Positions 1 through 11,210 of a DNA stretch of 64,000 bases are shown here, piece by piece (within the stretch, counting starts at the first letter, position 1; each line of letters begins with the position of its first letter). Origin of the DNA: Meandrina meandrites (Eukaryota; Cnidaria; Anthozoa; Scleractinia; Meandrinidae). A program made the position numbers and the translations under genes. Where the stretch lies: contig OY855904.1 of NCBI GenBank assembly GCA_963693305.1, positions 32,018,242 to 32,082,241 on the forward strand. Direction: 5' to 3'. Below the pieces are notes generated by a model. It was given only the letters and a program-made list of their open reading frames with translations. It was not told where the DNA came from and did no database searches.

Positions 1-15
1 TCTTTTGGGCGTTTT

Positions 16-143
16 TAATAAAACAATTATTCCACTCGCGCTTGTTAGATATGAGATCGTTATAGCCAACTCGGCGCTACGTGCCTCGTTGGCTATCTAC
101 CATCTCATATCAAACGCGCGCTCGTGGAATACAGTTATTGTTA
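16..143. mobile_element. foldback MITE
   Basis: The two halves of this stretch are near-perfect reverse complements. The arms carry ATATGAGAT, TAGCCAAC and the end motif AATTATTCCAC / GTGGAATACAGTTATT, around a short loop near position 84. It has no coding capacity worth calling. The structure fits a small palindromic non-autonomous DNA transposon; the family was not identified. Confidence 0.6.
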
Positions 144-3100
144 AATATACAATGGGAATGCATAATTATCTCCATGAATGTGACTAGAATATAATTAACA
201 AAATACAATTAATGATTAAATTAATACAGGTTTTTGCGATTGAGGAGTTTTGCAACCTAAGAATTGTGGAATGTTCATTTTGTAATTCAGAGACTTTCGC
301 ATTGAGCATATAAACGGCGTATACGCAACGGCGGCGGCCGTGAATTTTACGTCATTGCAATCTTTCTGGGATCTTATAAAAAGGTTTCAGATTCAGTTTA
401 ATGGTTCATGAAATAAGCAAGCACGTCCTGTAATATCACTTTACATATAAAATCCTACTACTCGGTTAGACGTGTTTGATGGAAATGGAAGTTATTCATC
501 TCTCTTGATAAAAATGAGAATAGTTTGTCTTCCTTTATAACGTTTTACTGTATTTTTATTTGACTGCAACACTAAGATCGGGGATGGAGAAACGGGAACA
601 GCAGACAACATTATTTTGGGTATTTAAAGGGTTGACGACTCTACCAGGTTGTAAATACATAACCGATGAGGGTAATTTCGCGTTAGAAAAGGGAATCGAT
701 TTGGCACATCACACAATTTACTTACCATATCTTTGTCGCTAAAACAGGCAGAAAAGAGGCCAAAAGAACCTTCATCATGGTCTCATCCATGAGAGAGCAA
801 AAACACAACAAACGCAACGGATGCTTACTTGGCCAACATGTTAAATTAAACAAGAAGTGCAACTATAAACATGTATAAAAGGAATCGCACCTCCTACATT
901 CGGGCGTAAAATGCAAATTTGTATTGTTTTGCAGTCATGGCATCTTGTCATGGCATCTTGCGGCCTGTTTGTCAGCTATTTACGCTTTGATGGTTTCTTG
1001 ATTACTGGGCATGAGAATCTTCTTGAAAACTTTCGTCGCTATGATTTCTCCAAGGTTTACTTCCTTTTTCCCTGACTAACTGCCCCTGGGTCTCCGAGGA
1101 TGCTTTAATGCCGGAACTTTTTTTAAAGATTCATTACAATATTCCGACATTACGGTCAGTTTGACATTTGTGAATAACATTAATTTCCATGCCACATTAA
1201 CTACCATTACTTTACCTACTACATCCAACGCATTGTCAATCAAGTTGCTCAAAAACACGCCTAATCTGATGTTTACTCGCACAGAACAATCCTTTAAGAA
1301 TGTTCTGAATTGTTTCAAATCAACTTTCCTCATCCTACAGCCGCTCTTATTCGATTTTTAACGCAGACTCTTTTTTTTGGCTTGTCGCCTTATAGTAACA
1401 TCATTCATGACACATTATTGACAAGTCTTTTTAACACATTTTTTGAGATAGCCATCGGAAATATTCATTAAGCTTCAAGAATAATGTTAGCGCTCAAATG
1501 TTTAAGTTAATGGCCACCCCGTTTGGTTTGGGTTTTTAGTATAAACAAGTGACAGGGCCCACGGCTTCACGGTTCGTGACATAGTTATATACATTTGCCC
1601 ATTAGACCTATTAAATTCAATTTTGAGACCTACTGTATGTTTTACACGTGTTTCTAAAGGGCACATTAGGCTGCATGATTGGGAGCAGTTGTAAATATAA
1701 CCTTTTAAAATGGTCTAGCCAGTGAAGTTGGCGGATTTCTTGCGCGAGTAATTTCCTTTAGGAACTAAAATGTTATATGAAGGGTGTAAATGTATTCCAT
1801 TTGCAATTGTAGTTACACCAGGCCCGGCTGTTTGAAAAAAAAAATTGCAAAATAACCCTCAACTGTTGACAAAAGGTGTCAAAATTGACCAATCAGAAGG
1901 TATACCGGAATTTTAGCCTCTGCGAGCTTCTGTTAAGATTCCTCGCTCCCTCGCCTAAGTTCAGTTTACAGGATATTGTGCGTTTTGCAGGTTTAGCCAC
2001 AAGTTCAAGTTCGAAATGTCGAGTTAAAGTTCCCATTTTATGTTATCTCCGTTTTTTGTCGTCAACGTGGTACACCGGTAAGCGTTTTTATGTTTATGTA
2101 AAACCCTGTTGTCCCGGTGGCTAATCAAATAAAACTTTCCATTCCACTAGCTTTTTTTCGTAGTGATTTTATGGCAGAAGAAGACTTGTTTAGAATGCAA
2201 ATTTTAAAATTAAAAATATTAATAACGTAATGTTGTCTCTAATTTTATATTCAAGATCATCTCGCTTTATGTACTTTTGCCAGGTGCGAGCCATTATGAC
2301 TCAAACAGAAACTGACTCAGTGTAAACACCTGATTAACAAGCTTAAAGCGCTTATATGTTCTTTTTTTATTATTTTGCAAGTTTTTACCGCGGGAAACAT
2401 ACATAAAAACAACAAAAAAGGAATGTTTTTTAAGGTATTTATCATGTAATATACTAAACGCCGTGAATCGCATTAATTTATCTGAGAACTGTGTGATAGA
2501 AAAGTAAAATAAATAATAATAATAAAATGAAATCTTTGCGATGTACAAGCAATTTTAGCACGTTCCTATCTAATTCCGAAAAAACTAAGCAATTGCATAA
2601 GTTCCTTGTACACTGCGGAGACCATTTCATTCATTTGTATTTGCCATATAGTTTGATGTGTTATTTGGGAGAAAACAACGAACAGACCACTGCACAGTTT
2701 GCTCTTGTTTGATCACCAATTGAAGTTTGTTGGCATAGAAGAATGCGTTTAACACTCAGATGAGAGATGTTCAATGATTTAGTACATTGGCAAAAAAGGC
2801 TTTATTGAGCACAAACTGCTTTTACGAAACATATAGTCACGGCCCTGTTGATCAAATATATCAAAAAGTCAATTTACGTTCAGATAATAAAGCACTTAGC
2901 ACAAGGCATCTTGCAAATAATGCCAGATTGACATCTGTCCTCTAAGACATTAGCTAAAAAAATAAGGCAACTACTGTAAATGATAAACACTCCTGGTAAA
3001 CAACTTTTAGAGAAAAATCGGCAAAACTATAAATATTAAGAATATTTGAATATGAAAAGAAGAAAGTATACAATTACGATTCTTATCTCATTTAGACAGG

Positions 3101-3411
3101 GACAATTTAGTCATTCCACAAAATAGTCTGTCCTTTGCTCAGCGAAATAAAGCAAAATTGCGTCATAGGGACATAACGTGTGTCCTTTGGAGAGAGTATT
3201 ATGAAACGCTGTCAGCTTAGAAAAAACATTAGAGCAACTATTGGTCTAACACTTTAATTAATTAAAACATCAGTTGTGCAAACAGTAATGAATAAACTCC
3301 CATCAGCAGAAGAAAAAACACAATATTCTTAATAAAAACCGTTCACCTGCTCTTGCGTTTGGCATTGAGAAGGTCAGCTTTGATGAAGCGAACGAGTAAC
3401 AAATCGAAGAA
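144..3411. other. gene-poor stretch
   Basis: No gene is supported here. Open frames are under 90 codons, lack recognisable domains and have no convincing paired splice sites. A 12-base unit (CATGGCATCTTG) is repeated in tandem near 938-961. The last few hundred bases should contain the promoter and 5' UTR of the receptor that begins at 3412, but no clear TATA box was singled out. Confidence 0.5.
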
Positions 3412-4383
3412 ATGAATAAATCGGATAGCCGTACTACCGAATGCCTGTTTTTAGACGTAGTGGACACAACACATGATGGACTCGCACTGGTGATCGAAAT
3501 CTCGACGCTTGTTGCGAATTCACTGTTCTCCATAACAGCGGTTTTAGCGAACGCGTTTATTACGCACGTCATTTGTAGAACGCCATCGTTGCATTCGCCG
3601 TCAAGCGTTCTTCTTGGCTGCCTTGCCTCGTCAGATTTCGTCACTGGACTTGTTACACAACCTTCTTTTGTCACCTACAAAATTGCAGAGCTAACGGGCA
3701 ACACCAAGTTAGTCTGCATTGGAAGGATTCTGCACTGGGTGTCTGGATTTACATGTACTGGGGTATCAGTGGCGACCATCGCGGCCATCGCAATTGACAA
3801 ATTTCTTGCTTTGCATCTGCACTTGAGATACAAAGAACTGGTCACTAACAGGCGAGTTGTGATGGCGATATCATTTATTTGGTTAAGCTGTGCATCTTTA
3901 GGCATTTCTGTGGTTTTCGTCAAGTCTGATAAACACTGGACATTTCTTCCACTCCCTATGCTTCTGTTATCATTATTGGTCACCACCGTGTGTTATCTAC
4001 TGATATTCCGTATTTTGCGCCGGCACCAACGACAAATACAGGCAACAGAGAATGTAGTATCGCAGCCCAAAACTAACACTATAGATTTGAAGAAATACAA
4101 GAAATCTGCCCTGACTATGGCCTACGTAATCATACTTTTCATTTGCAGTAACATACCGTTTCTAATTGCGATGATTGTCCGTGTCGTTATTGGATACAAT
4201 TTAAACGTCAAACTTGCCTACGAAAGTGGATGCACCGTCATGTATATCAATTCTACTCTTAATCCTGTTTTGTATCTGGTGCGGATGAAGGATGTCCGTA
4301 GAGCAGCCTTCACTTTGATAAGGAAATTTTACCCGGCTCCAGAGCTGGTGACTCGATTCAGTTCACAAAAAAGTGCATTTTAA
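3412..4383 (+). CDS. rhodopsin-like (class A) G protein-coupled receptor, intronless
   Basis: A single 323-codon frame codes a seven-transmembrane receptor, probably at the plasma membrane and coupled to G proteins. Class A landmarks in order are N47 in TM1, D75 (SSDF) in TM2, C102 before TM3, D129-K130-F131 in the E/DRY position at the end of TM3 (IDKFLALHLHLRYK), W157 in TM4, CSNIPF with P249 in TM6, and NPVLY (N284-Y288) in TM7. The second extracellular loop is very short and has no cysteine, and TM5 lacks the usual proline; both are traits of the melanocortin/adenosine/cannabinoid (MECA) group. DRY is altered to DKF, so R3.50 is lysine, which could change G-protein coupling. The ATG at 3412 begins just before the predicted N-terminus. 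The ligand is unknown. It is related to the receptor at 34880. Expression as a single exon is typical for this family. Confidence 0.88.
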   Translation: MNKSDSRTTECLFLDVVDTTHDGLALVIEISTLVANSLFSITAVLANAFITHVICRTPSLHSPSSVLLGCLASSDFVTGLVTQPSFVTYKIAELTGNTKLVCIGRILHWVSGFTCTGVSVATIAAIAIDKFLALHLHLRYKELVTNRRVVMAISFIWLSCASLGISVVFVKSDKHWTFLPLPMLLLSLLVTTVCYLLIFRILRRHQRQIQATENVVSQPKTNTIDLKKYKKSALTMAYVIILFICSNIPFLIAMIVRVVIGYNLNVKLAYESGCTVMYINSTLNPVLYLVRMKDVRRAAFTLIRKFYPAPELVTRFSSQKSAF

Positions 4384-4926
4384 CCCTTTCGCTGCTGAAT
4401 TTCCCCAGAAAACGCGTTTTGTTTCTCACCGTTTAACCAAATTTTTGGTGTTACGATGCTAATTTTCACATTGCAACAACATTTTGATAGAGATTCCGTG
4501 TAACAATGTACAATATTTCACTTTGGTGAAACCGTTTCAAATTTTCTCTTGCCCCTTTTCCTTATTTTTTCCCCCTGCTTTCTTATCCTCGTTCCTTTTT
4601 ACTCTTCACATCCTTGTTTCTGGCAAGAAAAGTTTGAGCAAAATCATCGGTAAACCCTGAAAAGGGTACGTTGATCAATTACAGGTGTGTTGGCCTGTTT
4701 ATGCATCGATTTCGCACCAAAAACGGAACGTGTTTTTTTTTTCGATTAGCTCTGTCAGAATGCAGTCGATATACAAAATGCATAATCCTATGGAAAGACT
4801 GAATCAACGCTGTGTCAGTTGCTTATCTGAAAAGTTGACTGACGTGTAAACTGATGACGTCATAAGTGGTTCAATGACCACTCCTCCAAATGTCGACAAT
4901 AGTGGACGACTTTGGCACCGAAAGGG
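4384..4926. mobile_element. TTAA-flanked MITE (piggyBac-like ends) at the GPCR stop codon
   Basis: The element begins CCCTTTCGCTGC and ends with the inverse GGCACCGAAAGGG, and is flanked on both sides by TTAA (4380-4383 and 4927-4930). A TTAA target and CCC-type termini are known for the piggyBac superfamily; the internal part has no transposase. The left TTAA contains the TAA stop codon of the upstream receptor, so insertion kept the reading frame end but replaced the native 3' UTR start. It also contains one TGACGTCA palindrome at 4855. Confidence 0.7.
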
Positions 4927-4930
4927 TTAA

Positions 4931-6311
4931 GGAAAGAACGTAATTGCTTATTAAGTAGTCATGCTCAATCTTTAAAAAATTCTTCTTTACATTTACCGCT
5001 GTAAGTTTATGTTGCTAATCTTCGCAATAATAAATGCAGTTCTTACAGTACTTAATCCAATGAGCAGATAAAACCAAATTCAATTGTTATACCTCCCAAC
5101 TGAAATGCTGTTTTCTATTTGACGAGAGCGTGTCACGTGGCGGGCGTCAAAACTCTATGACTCCCTAGGAAGACAAAAGCTTAAACTCAAACTCTTGTGC
5201 AGGTTTGATTCAGATGTATTTAAAAAAATGTAACTGGATTCAATGATAAATTTTTGTTGTAACAAAAAACGATTCACTCGTTCACTTTCAGATTTTTTAC
5301 ATTTTTTTACTTCTTGTATCACGGTTGATTATTTGCGATCTTTGGCTCTTCATTTAAAATGCAAAGTATTACACTCATGTGTAGTTTGCTTTATTTTCAG
5401 TTGGGGCGTATAACAAAAAACTGAATGACTGCCCCGAGGGGAACAGTGAGTTTTGTTTCCCCGAGACCCTCCATGTTCGCCTCGGCTCAGCCTCGGGGAA
5501 TTTCAAGGATGCGGCATTTTTCTTTCTTGAGATTTCTTCTTTAGCGTAAACCCAGTTTTAAACCACCTCGAAATGGGTGTGGTCAGTATTTTGGGTGTGG
5601 TTTCTCAGGAATTTAAGGTATTCAAATATAATTCCAAATTTGATAAGTTTAAAGAGTGTAAAATATATTTTTTTCTACAGCAAAGGACTTACTGAGTGTT
5701 GTAGTGTCTAAAAAATTGCAGTCATTTTTTGCCTATCGAGCCACCTTAAGTGCTTATTAACTGATCACTAGACGGACTACTTTTCTTTTCTTTTTTTGTT
5801 AAACTCGTGCTGTCGGAGGTGGACTGCTACATATGGGCCAAACACATTTACATACTCGACACAACATTAAGCCGTGTTACTCCAAGATAGTGTGATTCTT
5901 ATTTATATTTACTCATACCCCTAAAGTTAATTCTTTACTAAAATTTTCTAGCTTACTGTCATTTGAGTGATAAATAATTCAATGACACTTTTATGATTTG
6001 ACTTTGAATAAATGAATAACTTTTTTAAGTGTCAACACCGGTAGCCCAAGCTCGATATATGAGTATCTGTTGTGTTTTACTACGCAACACTCAAAAAATA
6101 AGAAGCCGGAGAACGCGATTGTATTCGTAGAAACTTGAAAATATCAACGAGTTTGAAAAAAAAAATCTTACCTCGCTTTTGTCAATTGTCTTAATGCTAA
6201 TCCGGTGAGATTTTTGGGTCGATTTGCTGCCATTTAGGCGGGTTTTAGTTCCTTTGCTTTGCCCCGCTCTATATACCCTCTATATAGACGCACGTATTGG
6301 GCAAAAAACTG
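4931..6311. other. gene-poor stretch downstream of GPCR
   Basis: No coding region is supported. An AATAAA at 5029-5034 could serve as poly(A) signal for the receptor gene, about 100 bases past the MITE. The rest is AT-rich with short homopolymers. Confidence 0.45.
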
Positions 6312-6867
6312 TTAGGGACAGACCATTAGAAAACTGATGGGGGGGGGGGGGGGGGGGAGGGGGATGTTTGGCTTGCAAGAATTTTTTTTTGGCCCATTGC
6401 CTGTGCACGATTTTTCTTTTTTTTTTGGACTGCAGCTCTATGCACCAATTTTTTTTTTTAATTCAATTTGCTTCATCCACAATTTGCAATTGGATTGATT
6501 AATAACAGTGCTACCACGGGGGAAACACGTGATGTGGCAGTGCGTGATTCGGGGGACAAGTGAGTTCAAAGTATGGAACATGATATAGTGTCTATTTGCG
6601 TTGGCTCTTTCGCTGGCTTCATTTAGATTTGCTACACCGTGCTGATGAGTTCCAATTTAAGAACGAAGCAGCTGTCCACGGTTGCTATCCTGCTATATCG
6701 GTTCTAGTCGTGTTGGTGTCTCACAAAGTTTACTTTTTATGTAGAACGATCAGCCTTGCAGTATTGTTTGTCATTTATCATTTTTTACGCTGATCAGATC
6801 CCTTGTTGGATCCTACATTAGCAGCATTTTCGTTTGCGGTCCCTTGCTTTAAGTGATTAAAAATCGG

Positions 6868-7154
6868 CAGGGGTAATTTTGCGAACGCCGAACGCGAAAC
6901 AAAGTCACTGAGGCAAGCAAAACCATTACCATTATAATATTGAGAGCTAACCGGAAACAGGCTAACCTGGGCCTTTTTAGGCTAACCTGAGCGATATTCA
7001 GGCTAACCGGAGTGCTTTTTAGACTAACCTGAGTGGAAGGTACACTCCGGTTAGCCTGGATAGCACTCCAGTTGGTTTTTGCTTTTTTTGGTGATTTTGG
7101 TTCGCGTTCTGCGTTCGGCATTCTGCGTCGGCGGCGTTCGGCAAATTACCCCTG
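6868..7154. mobile_element. nested MITE with CAGGGGTAATTT ends
   Basis: The inverted ends CAGGGGTAATTTTGC (left) and GGCAAATTACCCCTG (right) continue inward with GAACGC-rich sequence. It lies wholly inside the larger TTA-flanked element. CAGGG termini are common in hAT elements, but no 8-base duplication was seen, so the family is open. Confidence 0.5.
6945..7080. repeat. GGCTAACC minisatellite
   Basis: About seven degenerate units of 15-22 bases are built on AGGCTAACCTGAG / ACTCCGGTTAGCCT. The orientation switches once inside the array. Related units recur at 14655-14910, and weaker ones near 26600. Confidence 0.6.
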
Positions 7155-7560
7155 CTGTATTAAAATGGGCGGGAGGCTCATTTCCGTTGGGGGGTCCGGG
7201 GGAACACTCCCCCGTGAAAATTTTGAAAATCTAGACATGCCCTAATGCCTTCTTTTCGAGAAGAATAATAACTCTGGTTTAATATCAAAATGCGGCCCAT
7301 CTTGTGCATGCATGAATTTTTTCTTTGGGTTTTTCCTTGCATTAATTTTTTTTCGGTCATTTTGCCTTGCATGAATTTTTTTTGTTTTTTTCCCCATCCC
7401 CCCCCCCCCCCCCCACCACTTTTCTAATGGTCCGTCCCTTAGCAGTACCTCGCTTCAATTTTTTAAAGAAACGTCAAGAAAGTCCTAAGGTTTTGTCCTT
7501 AAGTTTGCATTTTATTTCTTCACTGGCCGATCGCGGGGAGCAAGTGTTCCCTGTCAATTC

Positions 7561-7911
7561 TCAGAACAAAGTGTGTACCATACATGAAGCAGATGCAGCC
7601 TTACTGCCATTGATCTTGCCTTTTCTTGCCTCCTTCCAAGCATCTGACCCTTGTTGTAGGAATCTTTCATCAAGATGTTTTTCACTACCATCAGTAGAAG
7701 GGATATTGATTAGTTTAGGGTGGTTGGTCAGATCCACTTCAGGAAGGCGAAGTAACTGTATTGTCAGCGGGTCGTTATTTGTCTCCTTGTTTTTGCTCAA
7801 CGAGCCACTGGTACTTTTCACAGACTTTGTATGAGATGCTTTAATGCGTAAGGAGCAGTCTGCTTTAAGGTGACCTTTTTGTCCACATAACATTGCTGCT
7901 TCTCTAGCCAT
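7561..7911 (-). pseudogene. second CCHC knuckle and start of YqaJ-like nuclease
   Basis: This segment carries CGQKGHLKADC (rest of the second zinc knuckle), a polar linker, and then QGSDAWKEARKGKINGSKAA. The latter is the hallmark opening of YqaJ/lambda-exonuclease-like recombinase domains, where W, R and the GRITAS-like stretch precede the catalytic strands. The rest of the nuclease is missing: the frame ends after a few residues. The domain is known from phage recombination and from several eukaryotic transposon proteins; its attachment to a P-type transposase is read here from order and strand, not from an intact frame. Confidence 0.6.
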
Positions 7912-9416
7912 TTAGGATCATGTGGAATGTTCTTTTTACATTGAACTGCCCAGTAGCCTGTCTCTCCACACTTAAAACACTTGTCAGTAGTTTTAACATT
8001 GTTCACATTCTGCTTAGTTGTTTCTTTTTCAAAACTGCGTAGCATTTGCCTTATTGCTGACTTTTGTTCCTCATTCTTGACATTAAGTTGATCAACAGCT
8101 AGGTATGTCACACACCTCCTCTTACAGAATTTTCCACAAAACATGTTAAAGATATCAGATGATGCAGTATCCACATTACCACATTGGTGACTTTCCATTC
8201 CCACTTTTTCTACGAGTGTCTGCCAACATCTTTGCAATTCCTTGTTTTGATTGAGAGCTGTAAGCGCGTTATTAAGGCTGTCCTTGTGCCATTTCCCATT
8301 CATTAAATGCTGTTGTCTCAGCTTGAAGTTGAACATCTTCAGGAAGTAAAGGAGATGCTGCCTGTTTTGTTTTTCTCGCAGAACACTGACCAATTTAAGA
8401 GTGTGTCCAATGATCGTACTAGGAGACTTAATGGTAATGTGGTCAAAAACCTGTTCTGCTTGTCTATATAATTGTTGTTCATCTTTTTGTGTGTGAAACT
8501 TATCAACTTCATTTTCGTTGAAGGAAAAACAACTGCCATCAAGGCTGTCATAACCTTCTGGGACTTGATGGATGTTTGATGAATTCTGGGAGGGTTTTTT
8601 CTTTTCCCTCTTTAATGGAACTGAAACAAAGTTAGGAGTGGCTAGAGCTGCATATGAGCCAATAAATGAATTTTCATCAAGCTCTTTCTTTTCACCTTTG
8701 ATAAGAAGACTTGTTGCCAAGCTTGCATTTCCTTCCATATATTGCTGAACTGTGGGCTCCCCACCGGCAATCCTACTGCGTTGTAAACTAAAATAGTTCT
8801 CCACATCATCCTGATTTGTTGTTCGAGGGACCATGACAGCATCAGGGTGATTCAATTGAATGAAAGATACGAGACCTATGAATCCTCTGATTGAACGGAT
8901 CAGGTCATAATATGTTTGTCTTGAAATGAACTTCTTCCAGTGCTCTCTTAGAGCACCTTGATGATCTTTTACACCTTCACTGACTTCAGTGAACCATTTT
9001 TTGAAGAATACAAGCACATTAACTAGATTATGGATAGTTCCTGGCTCAATTGAAATGCTGTTCATGATCTTGAAATACTCTGCAGCCTTTCTTACGTAGT
9101 TTCGGGTCATTAAGGTTTTTTGAAAGCCATACTTGCTGTTGAATAGGATATCATCTGCAACTTCCTTACAGCATGTTTGTGCTGCACGTTTTACTGACAT
9201 CTTGGTCCGGGAATTTAAGAACAAATGCTTTGAAGACAGTTTTGTTAATCCTCTCTCCACTACATCAGTCAGGTGTTCCATAGATATCTCATAATCATTA
9301 TACCTGAGGTTTCGTTTCTGGGATATGAGAAAGTTCCGTAGCTTTTTGACCATATGAGGCGGGTCAGATAACCAGAAGATTGGGTTGTTGTTGTTGTTAT
9401 AAGGATTTTCAGTCAT
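7818..9416 (-). pseudogene. P-type transposase, C-terminal part with CCHC knuckle
   Basis: A 532-codon segment beginning just before SDPPHMVKKLRNFL, the conserved motif following the second catalytic Asp in P/THAP9 transposases. It continues through an alpha-helical region (SVKRAAQTCCKEVADDI) and DDVENYFSLQRSRI, which probably holds the last acidic catalytic residue. Near the C-terminus is CFKCGETGYWAVQC, a zinc knuckle of CCHC type in which the His is replaced by Tyr. The frame then drifts near 7885, where a second knuckle (CYVCGQKGHLKADC) is split between frames. It lies directly downstream of 9438-11210, with one TAA between. Confidence 0.72.
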
Positions 9417-9437
9417 CCAGTTAATGTATAACCATTT

Positions 9438-11210
9438 TTATTGAAAAATGCTGAACTGTGTGTGGCTCCATCGCACACTCCATATAAGACTTGAAGTTTC
9501 TTTCCTCCATCTTTGCATGCCAAACTGCAGTTCACTGAGAATTCGAATTGTGTTCCATACACAATGCCCAATTGTTTTGGCATTCAACTTGTTAACTGGA
9601 AAGCTTGCAACTGGCCATGTAAAATCTCCCTCAACAGAGGACCAAAAGAATTGTAAGATGGTTTTAGCCACTGGCTTGCATGATACATTGCTCAGTTCAC
9701 TATCAGATTTACTGGAAGTGGATTCATCATCAGATGACCACTCGTTCCCAATGTTCTGTTGTAATGTTTCATCTGTGATAATCTGTTTTGGTTCTTTCTC
9801 CTCAGGGTGGATCACTTCCATGATACTTTCAGGGATATATAGATCTTCAAAGCCTACCAGTTGGTTTGTCCTTGCACACACTTTAATTCCTTTTTTGATA
9901 TAGATTTCATCCCAATGAATGCCACCGAGTCCTTTGCAGTTTCGTCGTGTGAGTTCTTGGGAAAAGACTTTTAAATTCTCTTCTGATACAGCTTCATATG
10001 ATTTCTGGGATTGCCTGTAACTGTTCACAGTTGTCAGAGATGGGATTGGTATTATCTCTCTTATCAAGTTGTAACCCCCTTGACCACATTTTCCAGCCAG
10101 CTCGGCACACCACTTTAATACGACAGGATGAAAGCGCATTCCCTGTGGGCGATTTTTCTTTCCAAGTTCACCAGATTTTTTGCTTTCAACTTCTGCTTTT
10201 ATCAGGGAGGTGACAGTGTCACACAATAGTGCATACAACACTGAATTCTCATTCAGCAGGTTTTTTGACAGAGCTAGCTCGATCAAAGAGCCCAGTTTTC
10301 CTGACGTTAGGAATACATTTTCTGGCATTTTCATCAGGTTTTCCCTCTTTGTCTCGTTTTCATACATCTTTAAAAGTCTATTGTGTGTCTTTTTTAGTTT
10401 TTTAATGTACTCTCCCATTCTTTGACATCTTCTAAGGAGTTCTTCATCTCCAAGCGAAGTCAGTGGTGTAAATGAATGTGGAGATATTCTATCAGTGTCC
10501 AAGTTGGGTTTCACAAAAGTGCGAGGCAGTTTACGAACACAGTTATATAGAAGTCGCTTGCAGGGTTCACACCGCAGTTGACACACATCTTTTCCAGATT
10601 TAGGCAGGACGGTTAGACATTCACCACCATTACTTGCAGTACTCCGTATTGTTTGTTGAATGACAGCATTAACTCGTTTGGGGTATTCAAGGATATGGGC
10701 ATGGTCTATGTGAAACATGGTCTTATTACCCTTGTACCTGTTCTTTAGGTTGTAATGCTGGCAAGTTGATACCCAGTGATCTTCAAAAATGCCAAGACAA
10801 ACAGGAATATTTTGCAGTTCTTGGAAAGAAGCAAGAATTTCTCTTGTTAAAGATTGAAGTGACATCCTGTGTTGAGGTTTAAGGAGGAAATTTGTTCTCA
10901 CAGTCCTTCCAAGGACATCAAATTTCACAAGTACTGAGTCTTTCAAGAAATTTACGATTAATTTTTTGTTGTTGGTCACTATGCCATTCAGAAGGACATT
11001 TTTCGAAAGCATCAGTGATGATTGTTTCACGATTCCCACAAACATGTCATCCTTTGATTTCACTTCCTCTAGGATTTCAATAAGGACATCCTTCACTTGA
11101 AACTGATGGGCCTTTACCTCTCTTGTAGGTCTTGATCCTTCGTTAGTGTAGTTTTCTGTATACATGTTCTTTTGTAAGCGCTGTCTTGTTTTCTTTATTC
11201 GGACCTTCAC
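9438..11210 (-). pseudogene. P-type transposase, N-terminal and first catalytic part
   Basis: A 590-codon open segment. Around residue 434 it has WDEIYIKKG followed by LVGFEDL, the first catalytic Asp region of P/THAP9 transposases. Near residues 524-545 it has the conserved strand region (VEGDFTWPVASFPVNK). A CEPCKRL motif lies upstream. The protein match leaves this frame near 9505: the expected continuation LYGVCDGATHSSAFF is in the next frame, so a one-base indel is likely. The frame returns near 9420, where a four-base loss in a GGAT GGAT duplication would explain the shift. The 5' end overlaps frames at 11143-11439 that continue the protein upstream. Confidence 0.72.

Larger units (their letters stand above)
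6315..7438. mobile_element. Harbinger-like MITE with poly-G subterminal tracts
   Basis: The left end (GGGACAGACCATTAGAAAA followed by a run of about 18 G) is mirrored at the right end (a run of C, then TTTTCTAATGGTCCGTCCC). The 3-base direct repeats TTA flank it (6312-6314, 7439-7441). A TWA target with GG-starting inverted repeats fits the PIF/Harbinger superfamily. The inside has no transposase frame. A second MITE (6868-7154) and a minisatellite lie within. A block at about 6755-6850 is shared with 16365-16470. Confidence 0.68.

Noticed and set aside
7367..7834. 155-codon plus-strand ORF
   Set aside because: It spans the poly-C end of a MITE and the antisense of the YqaJ/CCHC remnant.
9448..10425. 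Plus-strand ORFs of 71-151 codons
   Set aside because: Antisense shadows of the P-type transposase frame.
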